Below, one piece after another: positions 51,400 through 60,914 of a DNA stretch of 64,000 nucleotides (positions are counted from its first letter, which is position 1; each line of letters begins with the position of its first letter). The stretch is from a bacterium (GTDB lineage Bacteria; Cyanobacteriota; Vampirovibrionia; Gastranaerophilales; Gastranaerophilaceae): NCBI GenBank assembly GCA_017941035.1, contig JAGAXG010000045.1, positions 62,001-126,000 on the forward strand. The letters run 5' to 3'. The position numbers and the translations under genes are program-made. The notes below the pieces were generated by a model. The model was not told where the DNA came from, searched no databases, and was given only the letters and a program-made list of their open reading frames with translations.

Positions 51400-52446
51400 A
51401 TGAAAAAAAGTTTAATAATTTTAGCAATATTATTTATTACTTTACCTTGTATTGCTGATAATACATACAAACATGTAGAATACTTTGGCGATACAACTTA
51501 CGGTTGTTATGAAAAAATGTGTAATTCATATAATTGTTATAACAAAAAGGTTTCTTGTTTTAATAGTGGTTATATGAGTAGTCAAGTGCGAGAAGGTATT
51601 GCTCAAACCTTAATGTTTAATCTTGGTCGTTATCCAACAGAACAAGAAATTAACGAAGCTATGAAACAATATTATAATTATAACCGAGGTAAAAGCAGTA
51701 CAACATCTACATCACAGAAAAAAACTACACAAAAAATTACAGCTCAAAAACAAGCAGTAGCAAAAGCAAAAGCGGAGGAGGCAAAGCGTAAAGCCGAAGA
51801 AGAAAAACGACTTGCAGAAGAAAAAAGAAAACAAAAAGAATATGAACGCACAAGACCAAATGCTGGGTTTACATTCCCTTATGTTATGTCTGTAAGTCCG
51901 GAGCTAATAAAAAGTTACTACTATGTTTCAAAAATGCCTCATGATGAATTTGATAAATACCCATTAGGCGAACTCAATTATTATGAATATACTGATATTA
52001 CACCAAAAGGGAAAATTGTTAAAAAACTAACTCGTGCTTTTACTATGGATTATTACAAAAAAGCCGATGCAACAGATATTAAGAAGTTTCAAACGATAGA
52101 AAAAGAGTACAACGATATTATTGCAAGAGAATGGCGTATAACACAGACTAATCTATTAAAAAAATCTTTTGATTTGCAAGAAAAATATAAAAATAAAACA
52201 CTGAAAGATGTTATGGATAAAAAAGAAGTAAAATTATTGCTTGCAAGCAATCCAAAAGATAAAGCCGATTTAGAGAAAATGTTAAACTTTCAAATAGGTT
52301 CATTCATAGATGTTCGAACTATTGAAGAAGTAAATATTATGGATGTTAGTCGTGAAGTATTTATTGAAAATAACATTGTTTGTGTAGATAAGCATTTTAT
52401 AAAAGTTTTTGATAAACATTTAGGAAAAAGAACACAGGGGAAATAA
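51400..52446 (+). CDS. Exported cargo protein with charged coiled coil, 348 aa
   Basis: Signal peptide (MKKSLIILAILFITLPCIAD), possibly a lipoprotein (LPC). The N-terminal mature part is Cys- and Tyr-rich (YGCYEKMCNSYNCYNKKVSC), a Lys/Glu/Ala coiled coil (~105-150, AKAEEAKRKAEEEKRLAEEK) follows, then a mixed domain. AAGGAAA precedes the ATG. Fourth in a row of envelope proteins; the next gene starts 2 bp later. Confidence 0.65.
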   Translation: MKKSLIILAILFITLPCIADNTYKHVEYFGDTTYGCYEKMCNSYNCYNKKVSCFNSGYMSSQVREGIAQTLMFNLGRYPTEQEINEAMKQYYNYNRGKSSTTSTSQKKTTQKITAQKQAVAKAKAEEAKRKAEEEKRLAEEKRKQKEYERTRPNAGFTFPYVMSVSPELIKSYYYVSKMPHDEFDKYPLGELNYYEYTDITPKGKIVKKLTRAFTMDYYKKADATDIKKFQTIEKEYNDIIAREWRITQTNLLKKSFDLQEKYKNKTLKDVMDKKEVKLLLASNPKDKADLEKMLNFQIGSFIDVRTIEEVNIMDVSREVFIENNIVCVDKHFIKVFDKHLGKRTQGK

Positions 52447-52447
52447 A

Positions 52448-52741
52448 ATGAAAATATTTCTAACAATTTTGCTATTACTAGTATCATTCCAATTTTGCTA
52501 TGCAGACCCTTTAAATCCCGAAGATGAAATAGATCCGAATAAAGAATACACCGTTGAGGAAGTTTTTGGATTTAAGAAAGAAGAAAACCTTACAAGTGCT
52601 GAAAAATCGTTTCAAAACCAACAGCAAAAACAACCTCAAACACAGAGAGTAGGTCCGGCAAAAAGGTTCGGAGGTATTATTAAAGGTGTTGCAGAAGGTG
52701 GAATGATTTATTTGATGAATGGTGGTTCTTTCGGTTGGTAA
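52448..52741 (+). CDS. Small exported cargo protein, 97 aa
   Basis: Signal peptide MKIFLTILLLLVSFQFCYAD, then an acidic segment (PLNPEDEIDPNKEYTVEEVF), a Gln-rich stretch and a Gly-rich hydrophobic end (GGIIKGVAEGGMIYLMNGGS) that could insert in a membrane. Translationally linked to the preceding gene. Function unknown. Confidence 0.55.
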   Translation: MKIFLTILLLLVSFQFCYADPLNPEDEIDPNKEYTVEEVFGFKKEENLTSAEKSFQNQQQKQPQTQRVGPAKRFGGIIKGVAEGGMIYLMNGGSFGW

Positions 52742-52920
52742 TTTTTTACCGGACAAGTTTTAGATACTTTTTATTTTTATCAATTATAAAGTCTTGGAGT
52801 GCATACAAGGTCATTCCAAGACTTTTAATTTGTTTCAATTTTGTTTGACGGTACTTTTATTTTTAATTAAAAATATTAAACAAAAGCCAAAGTAAGTTTG
52901 CTCGAAAGATTTTAAATAAT

Positions 52921-53427
52921 TTAATTTATTTCTTTTAAGCCGAGTATATGCCTAACATCATGTAATAATTCATCATGTGTTTTGCTAATACATTCATCAT
53001 AAGTCTTTTGTAATTCTTTGCTTAATGGTTTTTCAGTATCCCAGCCTACTTTTATTTTTAAATTTAAACCATTTTCACTGCTATACTCTTTTCTTTTTTT
53101 ATTTGTATAAGGAACAAACATATCTCTTTTGTTTCTTAATGTATTAGGTTTAATTTTTAATTTTTCAGCAATTACTCTTAACGCAGGGGTAGGGCGTTTT
53201 TCACTTGTGATTTCGTTATGGTCATATAATGCAATAAAATAGGCGACTTTATTTACATCATCAGCGTTATTTAACCGTCTGCGTGTTTCTGAATTGGTTA
53301 TAGAAGGTAATAATGTTTGATTTTCTTGTTCTGATAACTTGATAAATAAATTTGCTAAATCAATAGAAATATCCTCATTATTCAAATATTTTCGTTGAAT
53401 ATTCTTAACTTCTTCTGCTAAACTCAT
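52921..53427 (-). CDS. Hypothetical protein with HTH-like segment, 168 aa
   Basis: AAAGGAG precedes the ATG. The middle has 'TPALRVIAEKLKIKPNTLRN' and KRDMFVPYTN, which looks like a helix-turn-helix followed by a conserved patch seen in small proteins near nucleases. It is divergent from the PGN_0703-like nuclease gene and shares a 200-bp control region with it, so it may regulate or accompany that enzyme. Own promoter TTGACA-17-TATTAT on the minus strand at 53450-53478. Confidence 0.55.
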   Translation of the reverse strand: MSLAEEVKNIQRKYLNNEDISIDLANLFIKLSEQENQTLLPSITNSETRRRLNNADDVNKVAYFIALYDHNEITSEKRPTPALRVIAEKLKIKPNTLRNKRDMFVPYTNKKRKEYSSENGLNLKIKVGWDTEKPLSKELQKTYDECISKTHDELLHDVRHILGLKEIN

Positions 53428-53449
53428 AACAAAACTCCTTTATAAACTG

Positions 53450-53542
53450 ATAATATAATAATTATAATTAAATGTCAATAAAGCGCACTTTTAATACTGA
53501 ATGTCCGATTTATTTGACATTCAAATTTTAGGGTGGTTATTA
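53450..53542. promoter_or_regulatory. Divergent promoters of the nuclease module
   Basis: Minus strand: TTGACA-17-TATTAT (53478 to 53450). Plus strand: TTGACA (53514-53519), 17 bp, TTATTA (53537-53542). The two -35 regions form an inverted AATGTCAA ... TTGACATT pair, a plausible site for a shared regulator. Confidence 0.55.
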
Positions 53543-53630
53543 TTTGAATAGGAGCAAAATACACACTTCTGTTATGTTTCAGAGGTGGTATTCTTGTGCC
53601 TTGACAGTGAAAGAAAAGGAGTAAAGAACA

Positions 53631-54581
53631 ATGACAACAGTATTAACAAAAAATTATCAGATGCAATTCAAAGAAAACAATTTGTTTTCAAATCAAATTT
53701 ATGAAATTTTTAAAAAGGGAGGAATTAAGTTACATAAAGGGATTTCAAGTCCTTTAAGTTCACAAGCAAGCTGCTTTAATTTTTGGTATCCGTTTATTAA
53801 ACCCGAAAATAAGGAACAGTTGAAAGAATTGTTATTATGTCTTGGTCTGAAAGTTGATGAAGTGCTTACAATTAAGCCAAATTCAATGTTTGAGGATACA
53901 TTGTATAAAGACGGTGGTAATGTAATTTTTGAATGGATAGGACCTAAAAAATCCCCTATAGGTGAAGAAGATGGATATTTACGAGGACATCATAGAACTT
54001 CTATAGATGCTTATATACTAACTAAAATCAATAGAAAGGTTACGCAGATACTTATAGAATGGAAGTTTACAGAGAGTTATAGCTCAAAATCTAATACAGG
54101 CAAATTTTTGGGTGCAAAAGGGATAGAACGACTTGCAAGATATTCACCGATTATAGCAAGAGATAGAAAAGCACAAAAAGAAATTTTATTTAAGATGACA
54201 ACACTTGATAATTGGGGGTTGTATGATGTCTGTTATGAGCCTTTTTATCAGTTGTTAAGACAACACATGTTAGGACAAGAAACAGTTGGTATGAAGTTTG
54301 GCAATTATGTAATAGAAGATTATATCGTTATGCACTTAAGCCACAGTGCAAATGACAAATTAAATATCTTAACAGCAAAACAATGTGAATATTCAAAGGG
54401 ATTAGATCAATACATAGGTCAAGAGCTGCATACAATATGGGCTAAACTGTTGAATAAAGAACATAAATCGCATTTTATCGGTGCATATTGGGATAAATGC
54501 CTAGATAAATTCAAGCCTACAAAGGATTTATACCAATGGTATAAATACATGAATGAGCGATACAGAAATTTTACTGGTTAA
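53631..54581 (+). CDS. PGN_0703-like putative restriction endonuclease (PD-(D/E)XK), 316 aa
   Basis: AAAGGAG precedes the ATG. A PD-(D/E)XK site is visible: Asp126 in RTSIDAYIL and Glu143-Trp-Lys145 in ILIEWKFTESY, with Arg-rich RGHHRTS before it. The rest ('NKEQLKELLLCLGLKVDEVL', ERLARYSPII, YEPFYQLLRQHMLG) matches my recollection of the PGN_0703 putative restriction-endonuclease family. No methyltransferase is nearby, so it may be a modification-dependent or abortive nuclease, or be paired only with the divergent gene at 52921. Confidence 0.65.
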   Translation: MTTVLTKNYQMQFKENNLFSNQIYEIFKKGGIKLHKGISSPLSSQASCFNFWYPFIKPENKEQLKELLLCLGLKVDEVLTIKPNSMFEDTLYKDGGNVIFEWIGPKKSPIGEEDGYLRGHHRTSIDAYILTKINRKVTQILIEWKFTESYSSKSNTGKFLGAKGIERLARYSPIIARDRKAQKEILFKMTTLDNWGLYDVCYEPFYQLLRQHMLGQETVGMKFGNYVIEDYIVMHLSHSANDKLNILTAKQCEYSKGLDQYIGQELHTIWAKLLNKEHKSHFIGAYWDKCLDKFKPTKDLYQWYKYMNERYRNFTG

Positions 54582-54773
54582 ATATTAAGAAATGTAAAGT
54601 TGCAAACTGCTTATTTCATTGAGTTTGAGGCGAATTGTAAAAATTATTTTTTGTAAAAGTCATTTAAACTTGCAAAATTTTAAAACATAGTAAATAATGT
54701 AAGCAGTTAAATAAAAGTGCACATTTATTTGCTAGGTATTAGAATTGTGCGAAAGCACGGAAAGGATTTAAAA

Positions 54774-56681
54774 ATGGAAGTTAATACGCAAAACTTTAGT
54801 TATTCACAAGAAAAAATTCAAGCAGCTGAAAGTACACAAATAAAAGATATTTGTACACACACAGTACAAGAAAGTGAAATAATAACATACGGAAGAAAGG
54901 ATAAAGAAATGACAGAACAAAATTTAAACAACTATGACAATCAAATCACAGGAGTAGCAGCAAAAAATGAAAGTGAGGAAACGATGACGGCACAAGAAGT
55001 TACACAGACAGTAGAAACACAAATCAATGAAAATTATGTAAGTTCAGTCCCAAATGACGAAATTGTCGGAATTGACACAAAACAAGATGAAATCAATACA
55101 CCTAAAATAGATGATACAGATAATGAAAACAAACTTCAAAATCTTAATAAAAATAAGTTTGTCAAAACAACTTCTGAATTTAAAGATGCTTGTAGAGTAT
55201 TCTTAGAACTTCTTGAAAAAGAAAAAACATTTTATGATATTTCAGATGAGCATAAAGTTTCTACAGAAAAAAATTATATAAGAAAAGATTTAATCAAGAC
55301 TTTACGAAAGCTCCTAAATGATAGCAATGATACTTCAAAACTAAAACCAAACGATATACTAAAAATCATCCTTAAAGGTCGCACAAAAATAAGACAATTT
55401 ACTTTTCTTATAAAATTATGTATTAGGCATAACCCTAATAATAATTGTTATTTCATTTACGAAAACAATAATTGGTACAAAAAAGATAGGATGGATATGT
55501 CACTTGAAATAAAAAGATTGGCACAAAAAATTTCAACAGAATACTTTTTAAGCTATTATTTTAATAATGAACAATGTCAAGAATTCTTAAATAAAATCAA
55601 CAGAGAAAATTTTGTAACTCAATTTTTGTATCAAGTACCTACTTGTGATTATCAAGATAATGAGGTTTATGATTCATTAATTCCTATTATACTTGATAAT
55701 AAAAATTATGGAGTTCATCAATATTCAAAACCTGTTATAATTGAAAACGAAATATTTACAATATATGAAGAAGGTGCGAAAGCTCCTAAATGGAAAGAAT
55801 TTTTATCACAAGTTTTTGAAAGTCAAGAGTTAATAGATTATGTTCAAACCGTAGTAGGATACTGTCTATCTACCAGAAATAAAGAACAAGCCTGCTTTTT
55901 ATTATTAGGTAGTGGGGCAAATGGAAAAACAACATTCCTTGAAGTCATTAAAAAATTGTTAGGTTATCAAGCAATTATTGTTGATAATTCAATTTTGACA
56001 AAAAATGGCAAACTTATCAAAAAAGAATATTTAAAACTTATAGATAGTAATGTCGCCATAATAAATGAAATGGACTCAAATGCTACGATTAAGGCTGATG
56101 TTTTTAAAATTCTAACAGGAGGAGACACCATTGAAATTTTTGATAAAACTACATCAACAAAAACATTTAGGGTAAATGCAAAATTTATGGTTGCATGTAA
56201 CTCTATGCCAACATTTAGCGAAAATTCGGATGCAGTATGGCGAAGAATTAAAATCATACCATTTAATAAAAAATTTGAACGAGAAAATAGAAATCTGTAC
56301 ATACTTGACGAACTTGTCGCAGAATTGCCTGGGATTTTGAATTGGGCAATAGAGGGATACAAAATATGGGAAAGTAACAAAGGCTTAGTTGAACCCCAAT
56401 GCGTTATTGATGAAATAGAAAACGCTAGAGATACTCTCGATCCAATAAAAGATTTTATAAAAAGTGAATGTGAAGAAGTTTTTGATAAATCAGAACTATC
56501 AAAAAATCTTTATATCCGATATAATAAATGGTGCAAAGATAATGCATGTCTACCTATTGGACAAAATAAATTCGGCATAATGCTAACTCAACGAGGATAT
56601 CATCAAAAGCGAATGACAAAAGGCAGAGGCTTTGTCGGTTTATGCTTAAAAGCTGAAACGATAAATGATACACAACAATAA
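54774..56681 (+). CDS. Phage/plasmid-type replicative helicase (D5/P4-like), 635 aa
   Basis: I use the ATG at 54774 (GGAAAGGAT upstream); a GTG at 54717 would add 19 residues. The first ~130 residues are low-complexity, acidic and Thr/Gln-rich. From ~140 on the D5_N region leads into an SF3 helicase: Walker A LLGSGANGKTTFLEVI (~378), Walker B-like SNVAIINEMDS, 'KADVFKILTGGDTIEIFDKT', and 'MVACNSMPTFSENSDAVWRR' with sensor Asn and Arg finger, then a helical C-terminal domain. A primase domain is not recognisable, unlike P4 alpha. It probably drives replication of the excised element. Confidence 0.85.
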   Translation: MEVNTQNFSYSQEKIQAAESTQIKDICTHTVQESEIITYGRKDKEMTEQNLNNYDNQITGVAAKNESEETMTAQEVTQTVETQINENYVSSVPNDEIVGIDTKQDEINTPKIDDTDNENKLQNLNKNKFVKTTSEFKDACRVFLELLEKEKTFYDISDEHKVSTEKNYIRKDLIKTLRKLLNDSNDTSKLKPNDILKIILKGRTKIRQFTFLIKLCIRHNPNNNCYFIYENNNWYKKDRMDMSLEIKRLAQKISTEYFLSYYFNNEQCQEFLNKINRENFVTQFLYQVPTCDYQDNEVYDSLIPIILDNKNYGVHQYSKPVIIENEIFTIYEEGAKAPKWKEFLSQVFESQELIDYVQTVVGYCLSTRNKEQACFLLLGSGANGKTTFLEVIKKLLGYQAIIVDNSILTKNGKLIKKEYLKLIDSNVAIINEMDSNATIKADVFKILTGGDTIEIFDKTTSTKTFRVNAKFMVACNSMPTFSENSDAVWRRIKIIPFNKKFERENRNLYILDELVAELPGILNWAIEGYKIWESNKGLVEPQCVIDEIENARDTLDPIKDFIKSECEEVFDKSELSKNLYIRYNKWCKDNACLPIGQNKFGIMLTQRGYHQKRMTKGRGFVGLCLKAETINDTQQ

Positions 56682-57236
56682 AATCCTTTAGGAGGTATAA
56701 CGAAATGTTGTACCTCTTATCGTATATTCATGTAAGTTTCATAATATGAAACCGATTTTCACACGAAGACACTCCAGTAGGAGTGTTTTCGGCTTAGCTG
56801 AGTAAAATTAAATAAAGAAGAAGAAGAAGAAAAAGAACAAGCAAAAGTAAAAAAAGAAACAACAAGAGAAAAATTTTAAGTAAAATAAGACACACAACAA
56901 AAAGATAGAACACAAAAGAATTACAGTAACACAGATAATATAATCATTTGAATTAAGTTTTTATACTAAATAAAATCTATTGATTTTATTAAAAGTATCA
57001 GTTTTTATTTTGTACATTGATAACCCAATAACCTTAAAACTGCTCTGTGAGAGAATTTGCAATATTTTGTTACATTATGACTTTCATAATTTGACATCTC
57101 TATTTGACCAAGTTTTATTATAAATATAGGCAATATAACAGGCTTTCAGCCTTGTTTCATTATTTTATTTGCCTTGACACACTTGACAGACCGGACACAA
57201 ATTCCGAAGGTAGTACATCAACAAAGGAGGTCAATT
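56682..57236. other. Gene-free stretch before the ArdC operon
   Basis: Holds an imperfect hairpin (GAGGTATAAC / GTTGTACCTC, ~56691-56717), a purine-rich GAA tract (56816-56870) whose frame LNKEEEEEKEQAKVKKET-TREKF-stop has no start, and TTGACA at 57091 with TTTATT 17 bp on, a likely promoter for the operon at 57237. No gene is evident. Confidence 0.5.
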
Positions 57237-57674
57237 ATGACAAATTCAGTACAAGCGAAGGTAAAATACCCTTGTAAAGAAGTAGCAACAAAGTTTGGCA
57301 GACGCGTTAATGTCGTGTTTGAAACCGTAAACGGTGATCTTGTTACCAAATGGGGCAAACCCGAAGATGATTTTTTGCAGAATTTGAAACGGAATCAGCC
57401 CGTATCAATTACTAAAGAGAACAATAAAATTATTATTTTTCCTTTGAAAAAAGAAGTTGAAGAAGTTGCAAAATCTGTTACAAAGCAAGAAAAAGTCAAT
57501 GAAACAGTTAAAGATTATCTCTTAAAAAAAGCGAAGGTACTTGCACAACACTACGAAAATTGCGACAAACTTGTCAGAAGTCAGGTAACAAATTTTAAGA
57601 GTGAGGAAAGCATACGAGCAATTACCACTACTGTATTTTTACAATCTGTAAGAAGTTTAGGAGGTAATAAATGA
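57237..57674 (+). CDS. Hypothetical protein upstream of ArdC, 145 aa
   Basis: AAAGGAGG lies 6 nt before the ATG at 57237; the longer frame from 57174 is not supported. The N-terminal half is beta-rich (KVKYPCKEVATKFGRRVNVV, NGDLVTKWGKPEDD), the C-terminal half helical. The stop overlaps the ardC start by 4 bp (ATGA-type), so the two are coupled. In plasmids and phages such genes often encode DNA-binding helpers; function is unknown here. Confidence 0.65.
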   Translation: MTNSVQAKVKYPCKEVATKFGRRVNVVFETVNGDLVTKWGKPEDDFLQNLKRNQPVSITKENNKIIIFPLKKEVEEVAKSVTKQEKVNETVKDYLLKKAKVLAQHYENCDKLVRSQVTNFKSEESIRAITTTVFLQSVRSLGGNK

Positions 57675-58492
57675 AACAGTTTCAAAAGGAAATAACAAGC
57701 CAAATAATTAATGCGCTAAAAAAAGGTGTTAGACCTTGGGAATGTCCTTTTGAAAGATGCCAACTTCCTGTAAATTTTAAAACTAAAAAGCAGTATCAAG
57801 GCATAAATATTTTGTATTTATGGCTAACTGCAAGACTTAAAGGTTTTACTAATAATTATTGGTTAGGTTTTGCGCAAGCACGCAGTCTTAATGCAAAGGT
57901 TAAAAAGGGTTCAAAAGGTACACAGGTTATAGCATGTTTTCCTAAAAAGGAGCTGAAAGATGGGAGTGATGATGAATATGTCATCACTCCTTTTTTCAAG
58001 GTTGAAAAAGTTTTTAATCTTGACCAAGTGGAAGGTTTAAAACTTGATACTGAAAACAATAATATTGCTAAACTTGACAATATTGAGAATTTTCTTAAAA
58101 GAGTAAACCCAAAAATAATCCACAAAGGTGAGCGTGCATTTTACGATGTAACAAATAATTATATCAATATGCCTTACAAATCCAAATTTAAAAATAATGA
58201 GGGATATTATTCAACATTATTTCATGAATTAATTCATTGGACTGGTCAAGAAATTTGCCTTGACAGATTTGACACACATGACGCAGATAGTGAAAGGGGT
58301 AGAGCATTTGAGGAACTTGTTGCAGAAATTGGGGCAAGTTTTTTATGTGCTAATTTTGGGATAACTCCAAATATTCAAAACACTTCAAATTATGTAGGCA
58401 GTTGGCTCAAAGAACTTGAAAACGACACGAACTACATTTTCAAAGCCTGTAAAGAAGCAACATTCGCCCTTAATTTTCTTTTAGCTATGTAG
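57671..58492 (+). CDS. ardC: ArdC-like antirestriction protein (ssDNA-binding plus zincin domain)
   Basis: The N-terminal domain (~1-125; LKKGVRPWECPFER, QYQGINILYLWL, GFAQARSLNAKVKKGSKGTQ) is the ArdC ssDNA-binding domain (DUF1738), and the C-terminal metallopeptidase-like domain has TLFHELIHWTG (HExxH) with Glu in FEELVAEIGASFL. Protects incoming single-stranded element DNA from host restriction, which fits a transferable element. 273 residues is typical. Confidence 0.9.
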   Translation: MKQFQKEITSQIINALKKGVRPWECPFERCQLPVNFKTKKQYQGINILYLWLTARLKGFTNNYWLGFAQARSLNAKVKKGSKGTQVIACFPKKELKDGSDDEYVITPFFKVEKVFNLDQVEGLKLDTENNNIAKLDNIENFLKRVNPKIIHKGERAFYDVTNNYINMPYKSKFKNNEGYYSTLFHELIHWTGQEICLDRFDTHDADSERGRAFEELVAEIGASFLCANFGITPNIQNTSNYVGSWLKELENDTNYIFKACKEATFALNFLLAM

Positions 58493-58558
58493 CATAAATC
58501 ACCAAACCTCTCGTATATGTATATAAATTACACAAAACGAAAGGAAGGTGATAAAAAT

Positions 58559-58747
58559 ATGCAACAGATGTACACCCCTGATGAAGTAGCACAGAAGCTA
58601 AACATCAAAAAATCTACTCTTTATGACTGGGTTCACAAAGGGATAATTGGATATGTCAAAGTCGGCAGACTTTTAAGGTTTACCGATAAAGACATATCCA
58701 AAATTATTGTAGTACACCCAACAAATAGCACACTAGAATGGAGTTAG
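58559..58747 (+). CDS. Excisionase-like helix-turn-helix protein, 62 aa
   Basis: Start at the ATG at 58559 with AAGGAAGGTG upstream. MYTPDEVAQKLNIKKSTLYD then WVHKGIIGYVKVGRLLRFTD is the MerR-like winged helix of Xis/excisionase-type proteins. It probably directs excision by the integrase at 59814, or acts as a transcription factor of the element. Confidence 0.85.
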   Translation: MQQMYTPDEVAQKLNIKKSTLYDWVHKGIIGYVKVGRLLRFTDKDISKIIVVHPTNSTLEWS

Positions 58748-58750
58748 AGT

Positions 58751-59287
58751 ATGACTGACATTACAAATTACAGGATATTCCTACTTGAGCGATTTTATTA
58801 TGAATTATTTCATCATTTAAAAAAAGAAAATGGAAAACTTGCAAAAGATGAAATCTTTGAAGATTTTGAGGGTAATCATAAGATTAAAACAAGTTTCTTT
58901 AATTATTGTTATGACACACCAAACTATAAAATTATTAGAGAAACAGTCTATGATCACAAGCGAAAAGAAAAACGATTCATAACCTATAAGATTGATTACA
59001 AAAATCTTACAGAACGGCACATACATAAGGCTGATAGAGGTTTTGTTTACCTAGACCTAAAATATTTTTTCAAATACATAAACGGTAAACTTGAACTAAT
59101 GCGTGTAAATCAATACTACTCAAAAGGTATGATAGACTGCCATATTTTTCGAGATGTAAATGGTTTGAAAGTCAGCAAACCTGTTTATATTCAAGAGGGT
59201 AGGATTAATAAGGCTTTAAAAATGACAAGAGAAGAACTTTATCAATATTCCAAACCTCGTAAACTATTCCCAAAGTATGATAGTTAA
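58751..59287 (+). CDS. Hypothetical element protein, 178 aa
   Basis: Follows the excisionase-like gene by 3 bp. Basic and Tyr/Phe-rich (HIHKADRGFVYLDLKYFFKY, KGMIDCHIFRDVNGLKVS); no HUH or Rep motif I can confirm. AGAGTATG-type weak ribosome site, probably coupled translation. Might contribute to replication or DNA processing given the neighbours. Confidence 0.6.
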   Translation: MTDITNYRIFLLERFYYELFHHLKKENGKLAKDEIFEDFEGNHKIKTSFFNYCYDTPNYKIIRETVYDHKRKEKRFITYKIDYKNLTERHIHKADRGFVYLDLKYFFKYINGKLELMRVNQYYSKGMIDCHIFRDVNGLKVSKPVYIQEGRINKALKMTREELYQYSKPRKLFPKYDS

Positions 59288-59440
59288 AAATTGAGGCAAC
59301 TGGTAAGGCTCTATAAGGTATTTATAAATTTTGGCAAAATTTTCCATTTTGACTATATATATAAACTCACCTAAGCCTTACCAATGACCTCATTTTTAAT
59401 ATTTCGGGATTTTGATAAACACAACGAAAGGCGGTTAAAA

Positions 59441-59641
59441 ATGAATTCAATTTACATTAATGAAAAACGGTTTCATGAACTCTCAAACGGTATTATACCA
59501 AGACAAAAAGACTGTCATGGTAAAATTAAACAGCCGAGAAAAACTGTTTTTGTTGATAAGATAAATAGGACTGTAACTGTTACATACTATGACAATAAAA
59601 ACAGAGTTATTGACCGTACTTTTTATGTTGTTAAACAATAA
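59441..59641 (+). CDS. Small element protein, 66 aa
   Basis: ATG at 59441 with GAAAGGCGG upstream; the frame from 59384 is less likely. Basic, beta-rich (KTVFVDKINRTVTVTYYDNK). No recognised family. A terminator follows at 59669. Confidence 0.5.
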   Translation: MNSIYINEKRFHELSNGIIPRQKDCHGKIKQPRKTVFVDKINRTVTVTYYDNKNRVIDRTFYVVKQ

Positions 59642-59668
59642 CCACTTTTGTTGTGTTCTTTACCGTAC

Positions 59669-59716
59669 AAAACACCTCTTGAAATATTTGACAAAATATT
59701 TTGAGGGGTGTTTTTA
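59669..59716 (+). terminator. Terminator before the integrase gene
   Basis: AACACCTC / GAGGGGTGTT with an inner AAATATTT / AAAATATTT pairing and a TTTTATT tail. Separates the replication/ArdC block from the integrase. Confidence 0.75.
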
Positions 59717-59813
59717 TTATATATAAGGGATTTTTAGCCTATCGGCTTTTATTTTTATACTCAAAATTTTATCCCTTGTAGAAGAAGGTACGAAGTTTCT
59801 CGTATATATAATT

Positions 59814-60899
59814 ATGAAAGTAACAAAAAGAACTTGGAAAAATAAAGACGGTTCAATCGGTTGTTCTTGGTCTGTTGATTTTATAGACAACACCAAGAAA
59901 AGAGTAGTAAAAAGTGGCTTTAAGACAAAGGCACAGGCTGAAAACTATCTTGCAAAAGTGCGCATAGAAATTGATAAAGGTTCTTATGTTTATAAAAACA
60001 CGCAAGTTATGTTTACAGCTATTGTAGAAAATTTTATGAACAACTACGCGAACTCATATTGCCGATTAAATACTATTCTTGGATATAGGGGATATCTGAA
60101 AAATCATCTAATCCCTTATTTTGAAAAGTATAAAGCTGTTGAAATTACTCCAAATGTAATTAGAGATTATATAAAATATATGCAGGATAAGGGGTTAAAG
60201 GCAAAGACCATTAATCACACTATAAATCTATTGAGTGGAATTTTTAACAAAGCGATAGAAGGAAATTTTTTAAATTATAACCCTGTAACCTCTGTAAAAC
60301 GGCTAAAACTTCCACATATGGAAATGGAATTTCTTGATACTTTTGATATTAAGGCACTTTTAACTACTGCAAAAGAAAACTATCCGACATTTTATCCTTT
60401 ACTGCAAACTGCAATAGCAACAGGAATGAGGCGAGGGGAACTTTTGGCATTAACTTGGAATGACATCGATTTTGACAGAAAACTTATCCGAGTAAATAAG
60501 AGCCTAAATCATGGTAGAGCAGAAGAAACCAAAACAAAAAATTCTGTCAGGAATGTTGCAATACCTGAAAATTTAATTTCTGTCCTAAAAGACTGGAAAC
60601 AAAAGGCACCAAAAAGCCATATCGTTTTTTGTAACAGTACAGGAGGGTATATTGATCCAAACAATATGGCAAAAAGATTTTTCAAACCTTGCCTAAAACT
60701 TGCAGGAGTGAAAGATATTCGTTTTCACGACTTGCGCCACACATATGCTAGTTTAATGATTTCAAAACATATTCCGATAAAATTTATTCAACAACAAATG
60801 GGGCATAGCTCAATACAAGTAACCCTAGACAAATACGGCCACCTAATGCCTGAACTCTACGAAATCGGAGGCAACGCCATGAATGATGTGGTGATTTAA
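59814..60899 (+). CDS. int: Tyrosine recombinase / phage-type integrase
   Basis: 361 residues: AP2-like N-terminal arm-binding domain (WKNKDGSIGCSWSVDFIDNT), SAM-like core-binding domain (~60-160), and catalytic domain with Arg in TGMRRGELLALTWNDID, His-x-x-Arg in FHDLRHTYASLM, His in QQMGHSSIQVTL and the nucleophile Tyr in DKYGHLM. Mediates insertion at the tRNA anticodon-loop core GGTATGAG. TATAAT is almost adjacent to the ATG. Confidence 0.95.
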   Translation: MKVTKRTWKNKDGSIGCSWSVDFIDNTKKRVVKSGFKTKAQAENYLAKVRIEIDKGSYVYKNTQVMFTAIVENFMNNYANSYCRLNTILGYRGYLKNHLIPYFEKYKAVEITPNVIRDYIKYMQDKGLKAKTINHTINLLSGIFNKAIEGNFLNYNPVTSVKRLKLPHMEMEFLDTFDIKALLTTAKENYPTFYPLLQTAIATGMRRGELLALTWNDIDFDRKLIRVNKSLNHGRAEETKTKNSVRNVAIPENLISVLKDWKQKAPKSHIVFCNSTGGYIDPNNMAKRFFKPCLKLAGVKDIRFHDLRHTYASLMISKHIPIKFIQQQMGHSSIQVTLDKYGHLMPELYEIGGNAMNDVVI

Positions 60900-60914
60900 T
60901 ACTCTATCGATATT

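Noticed and set aside
56815-56880. A GAA-rich frame ending in Glu/Lys-rich codons as a gene
   Set aside because: No start codon or ribosome site; composition alone (GAA tract) produces the frame.
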